DNA of 64,000 nucleotides, taken from DASQMT01 sp963835735. GTDB lineage: Bacteria; Actinomycetota; Thermoleophilia; Solirubrobacterales; Solirubrobacteraceae. The DNA is taken from contig CAWIGP010000007.1 in NCBI GenBank assembly GCA_963835735.1, forward strand, positions 434,001 through 498,000, given 5' to 3'. The position numbers and the translations under genes are program-made. Shown in pieces: positions 50,258-58,971 of the stretch (positions are counted from its first letter, which is position 1; each line of letters opens with the position of its first letter). The notes under the pieces are model-generated. The model had not been told where the DNA came from and ran no database searches. It saw nothing but the letters and a program-made list of their open reading frames with translations.

Positions 50258-52556
50258 ATGGCCGCGCCGACCGGATCGCGTCACGCCGACGCCTCGGCGC
50301 TGGAGGCGCTCGTCGACGCCGCCGCCGGCATTCTCGCCGCGGACTCGCTCTCCGACACGCTCGGCCGCATCGCGCACCACCTGGGCGAGCTGCTCGACTA
50401 CGACGAGCTGTCCGTCTACGAGGTCGATCGCGCCGCGGAGATGCTCGTGCCGGTCTTCGCACTTGGCGCGTACGCCGAGGAGGTGATGGCCGACTCGTGC
50501 CGCATCGATGAGGGCGTGACCGGCTGGGTGGTGACGAACCGCCGCACGCGCAACGTCGAGCGCGCCGACCAGGACCCGATCGTCGCGGTCGTCGAGGGGA
50601 CCGAGATGGAGCCGGAGTCGCTCGTGTCGGTCCCGCTCGTCGTGGGTGACCGCGTGGTGGCCGCGCTGAACGTCTACCGGATCGGCGTCGACAAGCAGTT
50701 CTCCGCGGCCGAGGTCGCCCAGGTCGAGCGCTTCGCGACGATGGCGGCGCTCGCGTTCGAGTCCGCGCGACAGCGCGACACGCTGCGCGAGCAGGCGCGC
50801 AGCGACGGGCTCACGGGTTTGCTGAACCATCGCGCCTGCCACGAGCGGCTGGGGGACGAGATCGCCCGCGCGGCCGCGCTCCAGCGCCCGCTCAGCGTCG
50901 TGGTCGTCGACCTCGACCACTTCAAGACCGTCAACGACGCCTACGGCCATGCCGAGGGCGACAAGGTGCTGGTCGCCGTCGCCGGGAAGCTGCGCGCCGC
51001 CGTGCGCGAGGACGACGTCGTCGCGCGCCTCGGCGGGGAGGAGTTCGCGCTCATCCTCCCGGGCGTCGACGGCACCCACGCAGCCGAGGCAGCCGAGCGG
51101 GCACGCGCCGCGATCGCCGAGGTAGAGGTCGGAGGCCGGGAGCTCTCCTGCTCGGCCGGCGTGGCGTCGTACCCGGACGACGAGCGCGACGCCGGCCGCC
51201 TGCTCGAGCTGGCCGACGGCGCGCTGTACTGGGCGAAGCGCTCCGGGCGCGACCAGAGCCGGCGCTACGACCGCCGCCTGGCGGGCCAGCTGTCCGGCGA
51301 CGGCCAGCGCGCGGAGGTCGAGGCGCTGCTGGCGGAGGAGGGCTCGATCGTGCCCGTCTTCCAGCCGGTGCTCGAGCTGGCGACCGGGCGCGTCGCCGGC
51401 TATGAGGCGCTCGCGCGCATGCCGGACGGCCCGTTCCGGTCGCCGGACCAATGGTTCAACCAGGCTCATCGCGCCGGACTCGGCGCCCGCGCTCGAGGCG
51501 GCTGCGCTGCGTGCGGCGCTGCGGGCGCGCGACCGGCCCGAGCGGACGTTCCTCGCGCTGAACGTGAGCCCCGGGGCGATGCTCTCGCCCGAGGTACGTG
51601 CGGCGCTGCCGGACGACCTCGAGGACATCGTGATCGAGCTCACCGAGCACGAGCTGTTCTCGACCGACGTCGCATTCGACCGCGAGCTGAAGCTCCTCCG
51701 CTCGCGCGGGGCGCGGATCGCTCTGGACGACGCCGGCAACGGCTACGCGGGCCTGCAGCAGATCATCAGGATCGCGCCCGACATCCTCAAGCTCGACCGC
51801 TCGCTCGTCGACGGCCTGCACGAGGACCCGCACCGGCTCGCGCTGCTCGAGGCCCTGATCTCGTTCGCGTCGACGACGCGCGCGGCGGTCTGCGCCGAGG
51901 GCGTCGAGACGCTGGAGGACCTGGCGGTGCTCGCGGCGATGGACGTCACATACGCCCAGGGCTGGGCGCTGGCCCGGCCGGGTGCGCCGTGGGCGGCGCT
52001 CGCGCCGCAGGCGGCCGCCGCCGCGTCGGCCGAGCTGCGGATCGGCGTGCGCGTGGTGCGCAAGTCGCGCGACGACGCGCTGCCCACGCTCGGCTACCTC
52101 GTCGGCCGGCTCGCGACGGTCAGCCGCGTGGAGGACATCCGCGAGCTCGCCACCATGATCCCGACGGTGCTCGGCGCCGACGACGCGGCGGTCTCGCGCG
52201 TCGTACCCGGCGAGGGCTGCGTGGAGGACATCAGCCGGCACGGCTGGTCCAAGCCCGGGGAGCGCTACCACCTGCGCGACTACCCGGCGACGGAGTACGT
52301 GCTGCGCACCCGTACGGCGGGGCAGGTCGTGGCCGGCGACCCCGCCTCCGATCCCGCCGAGGTCTCGCTGCTGGAGCAGTCCGGCATGCAGGCGGTGCTG
52401 ATGGTGCCGCTCGTGTTCGGCGGCCGCGACGTCGGGCTGCTCGAGCTCTATCGCCGCGTCGCGATCCCGTGGAGCAACGGCGAGGTCGAGCGCGCGCAGC
52501 TGCTCGCGCACCAGCTCGGCGCGGTGATCGACTTCCTCGCGCGCACCGCCGGCTGA
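50258..52556 (+). pseudogene. GAF-GGDEF-EAL-GAF c-di-GMP protein, split by an apparent one-base insertion
   Basis: The combined length is about 765 residues. GAF domain (20-165), GGDEF with an intact GGEEF (259-263) and substrate residues DLDHFKTVND, then EAL (GYEALARM, 381-387) run in one frame to about 51486. The rest of the EAL domain (FLALNVSP, ELTEHE, ALDDAGNGYAGL, KLDRSLVDG, AEGVET, YAQGWALARP) and a C-terminal GAF run in another. Deleting one C from CCC (51486-51488) restores RAGLGAALEAAALRAAL. With both active sites readable it could make and degrade c-di-GMP; the balance cannot be told. GAF domains at both ends suggest small-molecule control. Confidence 0.88.
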
Positions 52557-52580
52557 AAGGGCGCGCCAGACTCCGCGGGG

Positions 52581-53388
52581 ATGGCGATCCTCGTCGACGA
52601 ACTGCGCGAGTATCGCGACGTCAGGCTGCCGTTCACCGCGTGGTGCCACATGGCGACCGACGGATCGTTCGACGAGCTGCACGCGTTCGCCGGCGCGCCT
52701 GGGACTGCGACGCGCCTGGTTCCAGCGCGACCACTACGACCTCCCGCCGCACGGCCGCGCCGCCGCCGTGGCGCTCGGCGCCGAGGAGGTCCCGACCGGC
52801 GAGCTGCTGCGCCGCATGGCCGGCCCGCGCGGCGACCGCGCCCGCCGTCGCGTGCTCGCTCCGGCCGGCGTGACCTGGCTGCGCGGCGGCGACGGGCCGG
52901 CGGTCCTGCGCTACCCGCCAGGCTCGCTCGTGGTGATCGCCGGGCCGCCGGGAGCGGGGAAGTCGACCCTAGCCGCCCGCGTGGTGGACGGCCAGCGCGT
53001 GCCGGTGATCGATCCCGACGATATGCGCGCTGCTCTCGGCGCGGGATGGGACGAGGCGCTGGCGACCTGGCACGCCGACCTCGCGTCGGCGCTTGCGGCC
53101 GGCTCGGGCGCGGTCGCGGTCACGACAGCGCTGCGCCAGACCAAGGCCGCCGCGGCGGCGGGTGTCCCTGCGCATCTGATGCTGCTCGACGCCGATCCGG
53201 AGACGTGCCGCGCCGGCCGCGCCGCACAGGGCGACGCGCGGGTGTCCGACGAGCTGTTCGAGCACCTGTTGCGCGAGTGGGCCGCCTTCCGGCGGACGCT
53301 CGGCGCCGCAAGCGACGCCGATCCGTTCGCGTCGGCCACGATCCTCGACCGACCCGCGGCCGACCGCCTCCGCCGCATCGCGCTCTAA
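52581..53388 (+). pseudogene. DUF4031 domain + P-loop kinase protein, split by an apparent one-base insertion
   Basis: The first 38 residues (MAILVDELREYRDVRLPF, WCHMATDGSFDELHAFAG) are the start of a DUF4031 domain. Its continuation (RLGLRRAWFQRDHYDLPPHG) lies one frame over and leads straight into ALGAEEVPTGELLRRMAG. A P-loop kinase follows with VVIAGPPGAGKSTLA (Walker A) and late PADRLRRIAL. Removing one G near 52694-52697 makes a single reading of about 269 residues. The ATPase resembles polynucleotide or small-molecule kinases. DUF4031 occurs in phages and actinomycetes with unknown role; a nucleic-acid repair or modification function is possible. Confidence 0.75.
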
Positions 53389-53466
53389 CCGTGAAGTCGA
53401 GGTTGAGAAATGTAACAATTCCCTGCAAATCGGCCTGAACTGTGATCGGCGTAGGACAATGGCGCC

Positions 53467-53895
53467 ATGCCCACCCCGAGCAACCACCCGGTCGACGTCG
53501 GACAGCGCAGCGAGGCCGCCATCCTCGCCGCCTTCATGGACCGCGGGTTCGAGGTGCTGCTCCCCTGGGGGACGAACCATCGCTACGACATGGTCCTCGA
53601 TCTCGGCGATCGGTTTCTCAGAGTGCAATGTAAGACCGGGCGCCTGCGCAATGGTGCCGTCGACTTCGTTACCCAGAGCGTGCGCAGCAACACCAAGCGA
53701 TGCCTGAGGCGCTCGTACCACGGGGAGGTGGACTACTTCGCCGTGTACTGCCCCGAGAACCGCGCTGCGTACGTCGTGCCCTGCAGCGATGTCACGCCAG
53801 GTCAGGTGACCCTTCGGATCACCGCGCCGGCGAACGGCCAGAGGAGGCGGATTCGATGGGCCGCCGACTTCGAGATCGCGCGGTTCAGGCCGTAG
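53467..53895 (+). CDS. PD-(D/E)XK endonuclease of the group I intron-associated type
   Basis: The protein has 142 residues. The fold and motifs follow the small PD-(D/E)XK nuclease that includes the I-SspI group: RSEAAILAAFMDRGFEVLLPWG, NHRYDMVLDLGDRFLRVQCKTGRL (Asp and Gln-Cys-Lys catalytic core) and YHGEVDYFAVYCPENRAAYVVP. In cyanobacteria such genes sit in tRNA introns. Here the gene is free-standing and its stop (53893-53895) directly abuts the 3' end of tRNA-Thr. G+C looks lower than in neighbouring genes, with more A/T-ending codons, and an A+T-rich 75-base leader precedes it. These signs point to horizontal transfer. No group I intron core is visible. Confidence 0.75.
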   Translation: MPTPSNHPVDVGQRSEAAILAAFMDRGFEVLLPWGTNHRYDMVLDLGDRFLRVQCKTGRLRNGAVDFVTQSVRSNTKRCLRRSYHGEVDYFAVYCPENRAAYVVPCSDVTPGQVTLRITAPANGQRRRIRWAADFEIARFRP

Positions 53896-53968
53896 AGCCG
53901 GAGAGGGGAATCGAACCCCTGGCCCCGGAATTACAAGTTCCGTGCTCTACCAACTGAGCTACTCCGGC
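53896..53968 (-). tRNA. tRNA-Thr, anticodon TGT
   Basis: The 73-base cloverleaf reads, on the minus strand: acceptor GCCGGAG/CTCCGGC, D-arm GCTC AGTTGGTA GAGC, anticodon arm CGGAA CTTGTAA TTCCG (anticodon TGT), T-arm AGGGG TTCGATT CCCCT, discriminator T. All stems pair perfectly. CCA is not encoded. It is tail-to-tail with the PD-(D/E)XK gene with no spacer. Confidence 0.97.
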
Positions 53969-54081
53969 CGGCGCCCACGAGTCTAGGGCCGGATCGCGCG
54001 CGCCGATACCCAACGTGCGACGAAGCGCGCTTACCCGACGACGCCGTTGTGGGTGAAGCTGACCGCCCGTGCCGCCCGTAG

Positions 54082-54240
54082 GCGATCGCGGTACGGCCGA
54101 TGGCGGTCGACGTACTCGCGCACGAGTCGTGGCACCTGCGCGGCGTGATCGACGAAGCAGAGACCGAGTGCCGCTCCGCTGCAGACGATCGCCTGGACGA
54201 CCTAGCAGCGGCTACTCGCGCACCCGCTCCCCGGCGCGCC
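54082..54240 (+). pseudogene. Possible remnant of a zincin-type protein (HESWH)
   Basis: Between the tRNA and the epimerase, a plus-strand frame after TAG 54079-54081 reads MAVDVLAHESWHLRGVIDEA and then ETECRSAADD. The HExxH-like HESWH followed by GxxDEAxTEC resembles metallopeptidase-like proteins of soil actinomycetes. No matching N-terminal half is seen upstream, and the 3' part runs into the minus-strand epimerase. A minus-strand frame over the same bases (stop at 54031) is also open, so the assignment is uncertain. Confidence 0.3.
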
Positions 54241-55165
54241 CCGCCACGATCTCCCCGCGCCACCATGCGACCGTGTCGGCGAGCGTCGTTTCCAGCGGGA
54301 TCTCGGGCTGCCACCCGGTCAACTCGCGCAACCGGACCGCGCTGCCGCGGATCTCCATCACCTCGTGCGCGCGCACGAGGCGCTGGTCGACGACATGCTC
54401 GATCTCCACGCCCGCCGTCCGGCCGAGCGCGGCCACCAGCTCGCGCGCGGACGCCGTACGGCCCGAGCAGACGTTCACGACGCCCGGCTGCCCGGCCGCC
54501 GCGAGCAGCCGGTACGCGCGCACGACGTCGCGCACGTCGGTGTAGTCGCGCCGCGCGTCCGGGTTCCCGGTGACGACCCGGATCGGGTCCTCGCCCGCCT
54601 CCAGCCCTTCCGCGACCTGGCGTGCGAACGACGCGAGCGCGTAGATCGGCGGCTGCGCCGGGCCGACGTGGTTGAACGCGCGCGCGCGCACGACGCCGAG
54701 CCCGTGCGCGTCGGCGTAGAAGCCCGCGAGCAGGTCGCCCGCCGCCTTCGAGACGGCGTACGGGTTCTGCGGGCGCAACGCCGCGGACTCGTCGACCGGC
54801 AGCGTGGCCGGCGGGCCGTAGACCTCGCCGGACGAGACGAACACGACCGTCGCGGCCGGCGCCTCCGTCCGCACCGCCTCGAGCACGCCGAGCGTCATCG
54901 CCTGGTTCTGGGTGAGCGTCCGCGCGGGGTCGTCCCACGAGCGGCCGACGTGCGCCAGCGCCGCGAGGTGGTAGACGACGTCGGGACGCGCGGCGGCGAT
55001 CGCCGCGCGGGTGGCGTCCGCGTCGAGCAGGTCCACGGCTACTCCGCCCGGACCCGCGCCGCGGCGACTCAGAGACAGGACCTCGTCGCCCGCCGCGACA
55101 CACGCGGCGGCGAGATGGCCGCCGGCGAAGCCGCTCGCACCGGTGATGACGGCGCGCCGGCTCAG
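54212..55165 (-). CDS. NAD-dependent sugar-nucleotide epimerase/dehydratase (CTG start)
   Basis: The protein has 317 residues. The Rossmann start VITGASGFAGGHL, VVYHLAALAHVG, VSSGEVYGP (Ser), YAVSKAAGDLL (YxxxK) and RRDYTDVRDVVRAY are the short-chain extended SDR signatures, closest to GDP-mannose 4,6-dehydratase/GDP-4-keto-6-deoxymannose reductase types. The start must lie at or just before LSRRAVITG, where only CTG (55165) is available, overlapping the upstream stop as CTGA. It probably makes a deoxysugar nucleotide for surface glycans. It follows a small hypothetical gene on the same strand. Confidence 0.87.
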   Translation of the reverse strand: MSRRAVITGASGFAGGHLAAACVAAGDEVLSLSRRGAGPGGVAVDLLDADATRAAIAAARPDVVYHLAALAHVGRSWDDPARTLTQNQAMTLGVLEAVRTEAPAATVVFVSSGEVYGPPATLPVDESAALRPQNPYAVSKAAGDLLAGFYADAHGLGVVRARAFNHVGPAQPPIYALASFARQVAEGLEAGEDPIRVVTGNPDARRDYTDVRDVVRAYRLLAAAGQPGVVNVCSGRTASARELVAALGRTAGVEIEHVVDQRLVRAHEVMEIRGSAVRLRELTGWQPEIPLETTLADTVAWWRGEIVAGRAGERVRE

Positions 55166-55692
55166 AGCGGCGTGACGACGTGCTCGACGGACCCGTGCCC
55201 GTTCGTCGACACGACCGCGTCGTCGACCGGCGCGACGATCTCCTCCGGCGGGTTCAGGCGCCGCTCCAGCTCGCCCAGCACGAACCCGAACAGGACGTGC
55301 CGCCAGGTCGCCTGCGCGAACGCGGGGCCCGAGCCCCACAGCTGCGGCAGGTCCGAACGCGCCGGATGGACGCGGTCGAGCACCGCGGTGCCGGGCCATG
55401 TTGCGAAGTGCTCGGCAAGACCGGCCAAAGGCCCGCGCAGCGCCGCCGGCACCGGCAGCGACGGTGCGACGTTCGCGTAGACGGCGCCGAACAACGCTCC
55501 GTTGGTGAGATGCAGCGCGACGCCGGCCGGCTGCCAGCCGCCGCCGGACGGCACGACCCACCGGCCCAGCAGCTCGGTGTCGTCGTACTCGACGCCGAAC
55601 ACGCGGCGGTCGAGCGGCTGCTGCGCCGCCCACACCGCGGCGGCCGCCGCGCCGGCGAGGGCGCCGCGGAGGGTTCGGGTGGCCATGGACAT
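55162..55692 (-). CDS. Hypothetical protein
   Basis: The protein has 176 residues from the ATG at 55692; a second ATG at 55686 is equally possible. The start is basic-hydrophobic (TRTLRGALAGAAAAAVWAAQ), possibly a signal or amphipathic helix. There is a mildly hydrophobic middle (GVALHLTNGALFGAVYANV, then GPLAGLAEHF and WRHVLFGFVLGELERRL), and an ordinary tail. No family is recognised. Its stop overlaps the CTG start of the epimerase, so the two are co-translated. It is divergent from the PlsC-GpsA fusion with 44 bases between starts. Confidence 0.6.
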   Translation of the reverse strand: MSMATRTLRGALAGAAAAAVWAAQQPLDRRVFGVEYDDTELLGRWVVPSGGGWQPAGVALHLTNGALFGAVYANVAPSLPVPAALRGPLAGLAEHFATWPGTAVLDRVHPARSDLPQLWGSGPAFAQATWRHVLFGFVLGELERRLNPPEEIVAPVDDAVVSTNGHGSVEHVVTPL

Positions 55693-55736
55693 GAGGCGGA
55701 CTGTAACGAGCCCGTCGCGGCCGGGTAACCAAGTTC

Positions 55737-57428
55737 GTGACGAGCAACTCGATCCCCGCGGGCGGGCTCGACGCCCACCACACGCGCGCGCGAGACAAAG
55801 GCGTCAACCCGCTCGTCTACTGGCTGGTGAGAGCGCTGTTACAGCCGTTCTTCCATCTCTACTTCCGCCTCTCGCGGATCGGCCGCGAGCACGTGCCCGA
55901 GTCCGGCCCGGTCATCTACTGCTCCAACCACCGCTCGTTCCTCGACCCGTTCGTGATCGCGACGATCGCGCGCCGGCCGATGTACTACGTCGCCAAGCAG
56001 GAGCTGTTCCGCAACAAGCTCGTCGGCTGGTTCCTGAACTCGCTCGGCGCATTCCCCGTGAACCGCGGCGCCGGTGACCAGGACATGCTCGCCACCGCCA
56101 AGGCGATCCTCGCGCGCGGCGACGCGGTGCTGATCTTCGCCGAGGGCACGCGCACCCGCCCCGGCGCGCTCGGCCGGCCCAAGCGCGGCGTCGGCCGCCT
56201 GGCGCTCGAGTCCGGCGCGCCCGTCGTCCCGGTCGCGGTGATCGGGAGCGAGTCGGTCCGCAAGGGCTGGCGCATCCGCCCGCACAAGGTGCGCATCCGC
56301 ATCGGCAGCCCGCTCACCTTCCCCAAGGTCGAGCAGGCGTCCCCGCAGCTGGCCGCCGCGGTCACCGACCGCATCTGGCCCAACGTGATGCTGCAGTGGG
56401 AGTGGCTCGGCGGCCTGCCGCCGCTGCGTCGCGCCGCCGTCATCGGCGCCGGCTCGTGGGGCACCGCCGTCGCCGTCATGCTCGAGCGCGCCGGGCTGGA
56501 GGTCGACCTCGGTTGCCGCACGCGCGAGCAGGCCGAGGAGGTCCGTGCCGCGCGGCGCAACGAGCGGTACCTACCCGGCGTCGTGCTCCCGGAGCGCATC
56601 AGCGTCACGCGCGCGTCCGAGCTGGAGCTCTCGCGCCACGACCTCGTCTGCTTCGCCGTGCCCGCCGGCGCGCTGCCGGCCGCCGTCGCCGAGCACGCGG
56701 CGCACATCCCAGACCGCGCCGGCGTGCTCGTGCTGTCGAAGGGGATGGTGCCGCCGCTCGGCACGCTGCCGGCGGCCTACGTCGCAGAGCGCACCGAGAG
56801 CTGGGCAGTGGGGGTGCTGGGCGGCCCGGCGCACGCCGCCGCCGCGCTGGACGGCGGCGCTTCGCTCGTGTTCGCCGCCAGCGACCCCGCGTTCCGCCGC
56901 CAGGTCACCGAGGCGCTGACCGCGGCCGGCTTCGACGCCGCCTCCACCGACGACGTGATCGGCGTGGAGCTCGCCGGCTGCGCCAAGAACGCCGCCGCGC
57001 TGGCCGCCGCAGCCGCCGCGCACGCCGGGCCGAACGCCGCCGGCAGCGCGGCCGGCAAGGTGTTCGCCGAGGTCGAGTCCTATGCGCGCGTCGCCGGCGC
57101 GCAGCCTGGCACGTTCGCCGGCCTGGCCGGCGCGGGCGACCTCGTCGCCACCGTGCTCGCCTCGGAGTCGCGCAACCGCCGCGCCGGCGAGCTGCTCGCC
57201 CAAGGCGTCTCGGGCGACGCGATCGAGCCGGCGCTCGGCCAGACCGCCGAGGCCGTGCACTGCGTGCCGCTGCTCGCCGACCGCGTCAAGGCGGCCGGCG
57301 TGAACGCGCCGGTGCTGCGCGGGCTCGCCAACCTGATCGGCGGCAACGTCGCGCCGGAACGCTGGACCGCCTCGCTCACCGCGCCGCGCCCGAATGCGGC
57401 GAAGCGCGAGAACGTCAAGGTCGCGTGA
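55737..57428 (+). CDS. PlsC-GpsA fusion: acylglycerol-phosphate acyltransferase and glycerol-3-phosphate dehydrogenase
   Basis: The protein has 563 residues from GTG 55737. Residues 30-215 are a PlsC domain: CSNHRSFLDPF (HX4D), FPVNRGAGDQDML, FAEGTRTRPG and VPVAVIGS. From about residue 230 a GpsA-type dehydrogenase begins at once: VIGAGSWGTAVAVMLERAG (NADP Rossmann), SKGM, GGPAHAAA and CAKNAAALAAA with the catalytic Lys, GAGDLVATVLASESRNR and GQTAEAVHCVPLL. The first half makes phosphatidic acid from lysophosphatidate, the second makes glycerol-3-phosphate. Usually these are separate genes. An rRNA-like terminator is not seen; an ECF sigma gene follows after 22 bases. Confidence 0.92.
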   Translation: MTSNSIPAGGLDAHHTRARDKGVNPLVYWLVRALLQPFFHLYFRLSRIGREHVPESGPVIYCSNHRSFLDPFVIATIARRPMYYVAKQELFRNKLVGWFLNSLGAFPVNRGAGDQDMLATAKAILARGDAVLIFAEGTRTRPGALGRPKRGVGRLALESGAPVVPVAVIGSESVRKGWRIRPHKVRIRIGSPLTFPKVEQASPQLAAAVTDRIWPNVMLQWEWLGGLPPLRRAAVIGAGSWGTAVAVMLERAGLEVDLGCRTREQAEEVRAARRNERYLPGVVLPERISVTRASELELSRHDLVCFAVPAGALPAAVAEHAAHIPDRAGVLVLSKGMVPPLGTLPAAYVAERTESWAVGVLGGPAHAAAALDGGASLVFAASDPAFRRQVTEALTAAGFDAASTDDVIGVELAGCAKNAAALAAAAAAHAGPNAAGSAAGKVFAEVESYARVAGAQPGTFAGLAGAGDLVATVLASESRNRRAGELLAQGVSGDAIEPALGQTAEAVHCVPLLADRVKAAGVNAPVLRGLANLIGGNVAPERWTASLTAPRPNAAKRENVKVA

Positions 57429-57450
57429 AGGGGTTAGCCTCCCGTGATGC

Positions 57451-58002
57451 ATGGCGGCAGCGGATCCGACGGACAAGGCCAAGCTCGACGAGGCCTTCTC
57501 CCAGCTCTACCGGGCGCATCTGCGCGACGTCTACTCGTACTCGTACTACCGCGTCGGCAACCATCACGACGCCGAGGACCTCACCGAGCAGACGTTCCTG
57601 CAGGCCTACCGGCACTTCGAGCGCGCGCAGCGCGAGTCGAACGGACGCCCGCTGCGCCCGTGGCTGATCCGCATCGCGCACAACCTGGCGGCCAACTACT
57701 ACCGCGACCGCTCGCGCCGGCCGCAGACGCCGATCGACGACGCGGGCGTGATCTCGGCGCCGCATACGACCGAGGCGCTGGTCGAGGACCGGGACGACCT
57801 CAAGCGGATCCTCGAGGGAGTGCAGAAGCTGCCGGACGATCGTCGCGAGGCGCTGATCATGCGCTTCGCGCTCGGCATGGACAACCGCGAGATCGCGCGG
57901 GCGCTCGGGCGCACAGATGGCGCGACGAAGGTGCTGCTGCACCGGGCGATCCGGCAGCTCGAGGAGATCGTCAAGCAGGACGAGGGGCCGACTGAGCCAT
58001 GA
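57451..58002 (+). CDS. ECF-type RNA polymerase sigma factor
   Basis: The protein has 183 residues. Region 2 reads FSQLYRAHLRDVYSYSYYRVGNHHDAEDLTEQTFLQAY and on to RPWLIRIAHNLAANYYRD. Region 4 has LPDDRREALIMRFALGMDNREIARALGRTDGATKVLLHRAIRQL with a clear helix-turn-helix. There is no region 3. It is coupled by ATGA to a small gene encoding a single-pass protein, which is the expected position of an anti-sigma factor. The specificity is unknown. Confidence 0.9.
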   Translation: MAAADPTDKAKLDEAFSQLYRAHLRDVYSYSYYRVGNHHDAEDLTEQTFLQAYRHFERAQRESNGRPLRPWLIRIAHNLAANYYRDRSRRPQTPIDDAGVISAPHTTEALVEDRDDLKRILEGVQKLPDDRREALIMRFALGMDNREIARALGRTDGATKVLLHRAIRQLEEIVKQDEGPTEP

Positions 58003-58352
58003 GCGACCAGATCGCCGACATCGAGACCCTGCTCAAGCGCGCGCTCTCTCCGGTCGAGCCGCCGAAGGAGCTCGAGCTGCGCCTGGAGGGCACGCTCGGC
58101 TCGCTGGTCGACATGGCGGCCGAGGAGCTCGAGGCGTGGGAGCTCTCCTCGATGCGCGATCCGCGCAACTGGGTCCGACCCGTCGCCGCCGCGGCGATCG
58201 GCAGCGGCGCCGCGGTCGGGCTGGTGCTGGTCCGCACGCAGCGGCGCCGGCACAAGCGGCGCAGGGAGTCGAGCTCGACGGTCGACCTGCTCGGCCGGAC
58301 CATGCGCGACCTCGGGCGCGAGGCGCGGCGCGTAACCGACGACATCTTCTGA
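57999..58352 (+). CDS. Small single-pass membrane protein, candidate partner of the ECF sigma factor
   Basis: The protein has 117 residues starting in the ATGA overlap with the sigma gene. An N-terminal helical acidic part (DIETLLKRALSPVEPPKELELRLEG, then AAEELEAWELSSM) is followed by one weak membrane helix (VRPVAAAAIGSGAAVGLVLV, about 60-78) and a basic cytoplasmic or outer tail (RTQRRRHKRRRES). Length and placement fit an anti-sigma-like protein, but no zinc (HxxxCxxC) motif is present. The function is inferred only from coupling. Confidence 0.6.
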   Translation: MSDQIADIETLLKRALSPVEPPKELELRLEGTLGSLVDMAAEELEAWELSSMRDPRNWVRPVAAAAIGSGAAVGLVLVRTQRRRHKRRRESSSTVDLLGRTMRDLGREARRVTDDIF

Positions 58353-58392
58353 TCTGCGCGGGCGGGAGTCGCGTAGGAACTTTTCGACGCCT

Positions 58393-58971
58393 ATGCCGGA
58401 CGACCTACGCTCACTTGCGGATGAGGACCTCATGCAGTTGGTCCGGCGCGGCGACGCGCGCGCATTCGAGGTGATCTACGAGCGTCACAGCCAGGCGGCG
58501 TTCTCGCTCGCGTACCGGATGGCCGGCTCGCGCGGCGTCGCGGAGGACGTCGTCCAGGACGCGTTCTTGAACATCTGGCGCTCGGGCGCGCGCTACGAGC
58601 GCACGCGCGGGTCGGTGCGCACCTGGGTGCTCGGCATCGTCCACCACCGCGCGATCGACGCACTGCGGCGGTCGTTCGTGCACGAGCGCCGGCGCGCGAG
58701 CGACGAGGGGATCGAGGAGCGGCTGGAGACCGGCGAGCGCACCGACGTCGAGGTCGCGCGGCGCGAGGAGTCCACCACGGTGCGCGCGGCGCTCGAACAC
58801 CTACCGTCCGAGCAGAGCCAGGTGATCGAGCTGGCCTACTTCGGCGGGTTCACGCACACGGAGATCGCGACGATGCTCGACACGCCGGTCGGCACCGTCA
58901 AAGGACGCATGCGCCTGGGGCTGGAGAAGATGCGCCACGCGCTCGGTGGGGGGCAGGTGAGCCTAGGATGA
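58393..58971 (+). CDS. ECF-type sigma factor of the SigK group
   Basis: The protein has 192 residues. Region 2: DARAFEVIYERHSQAAFSLAYRMAGSRGVAEDVVQDAFLNIWRS. Region 4: LEHLPSEQSQVIELAYFGGFTHTEIATMLDTPVGTVKGRMRLGLEKMR. These closely match the SigK-type ECF factors that pair with RskA anti-sigma proteins, and a RskA-like gene overlaps its stop. ATG 58393 is preceded by GGAAC at 58376, which is too close to act as its -35. Confidence 0.92.
   Translation: MPDDLRSLADEDLMQLVRRGDARAFEVIYERHSQAAFSLAYRMAGSRGVAEDVVQDAFLNIWRSGARYERTRGSVRTWVLGIVHHRAIDALRRSFVHERRRASDEGIEERLETGERTDVEVARREESTTVRAALEHLPSEQSQVIELAYFGGFTHTEIATMLDTPVGTVKGRMRLGLEKMRHALGGGQVSLG

Noticed and set aside
54031..54199. Minus-strand C-terminal fragment of a glycosyltransferase-like protein
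   Set aside because: The frame is open and looks protein-like, but it lacks a start and a recognisable motif; the plus-strand HESWH reading over the same bases is at least as good.
58376..58410. ECF-type -35 GGAAC as promoter of the SigK-like gene
   Set aside because: It lies only 17 bases before the chosen ATG and no matching -10 follows at 16-17 bases. It would work only if translation began at a later ATG (58432), for which there is no strong reason.
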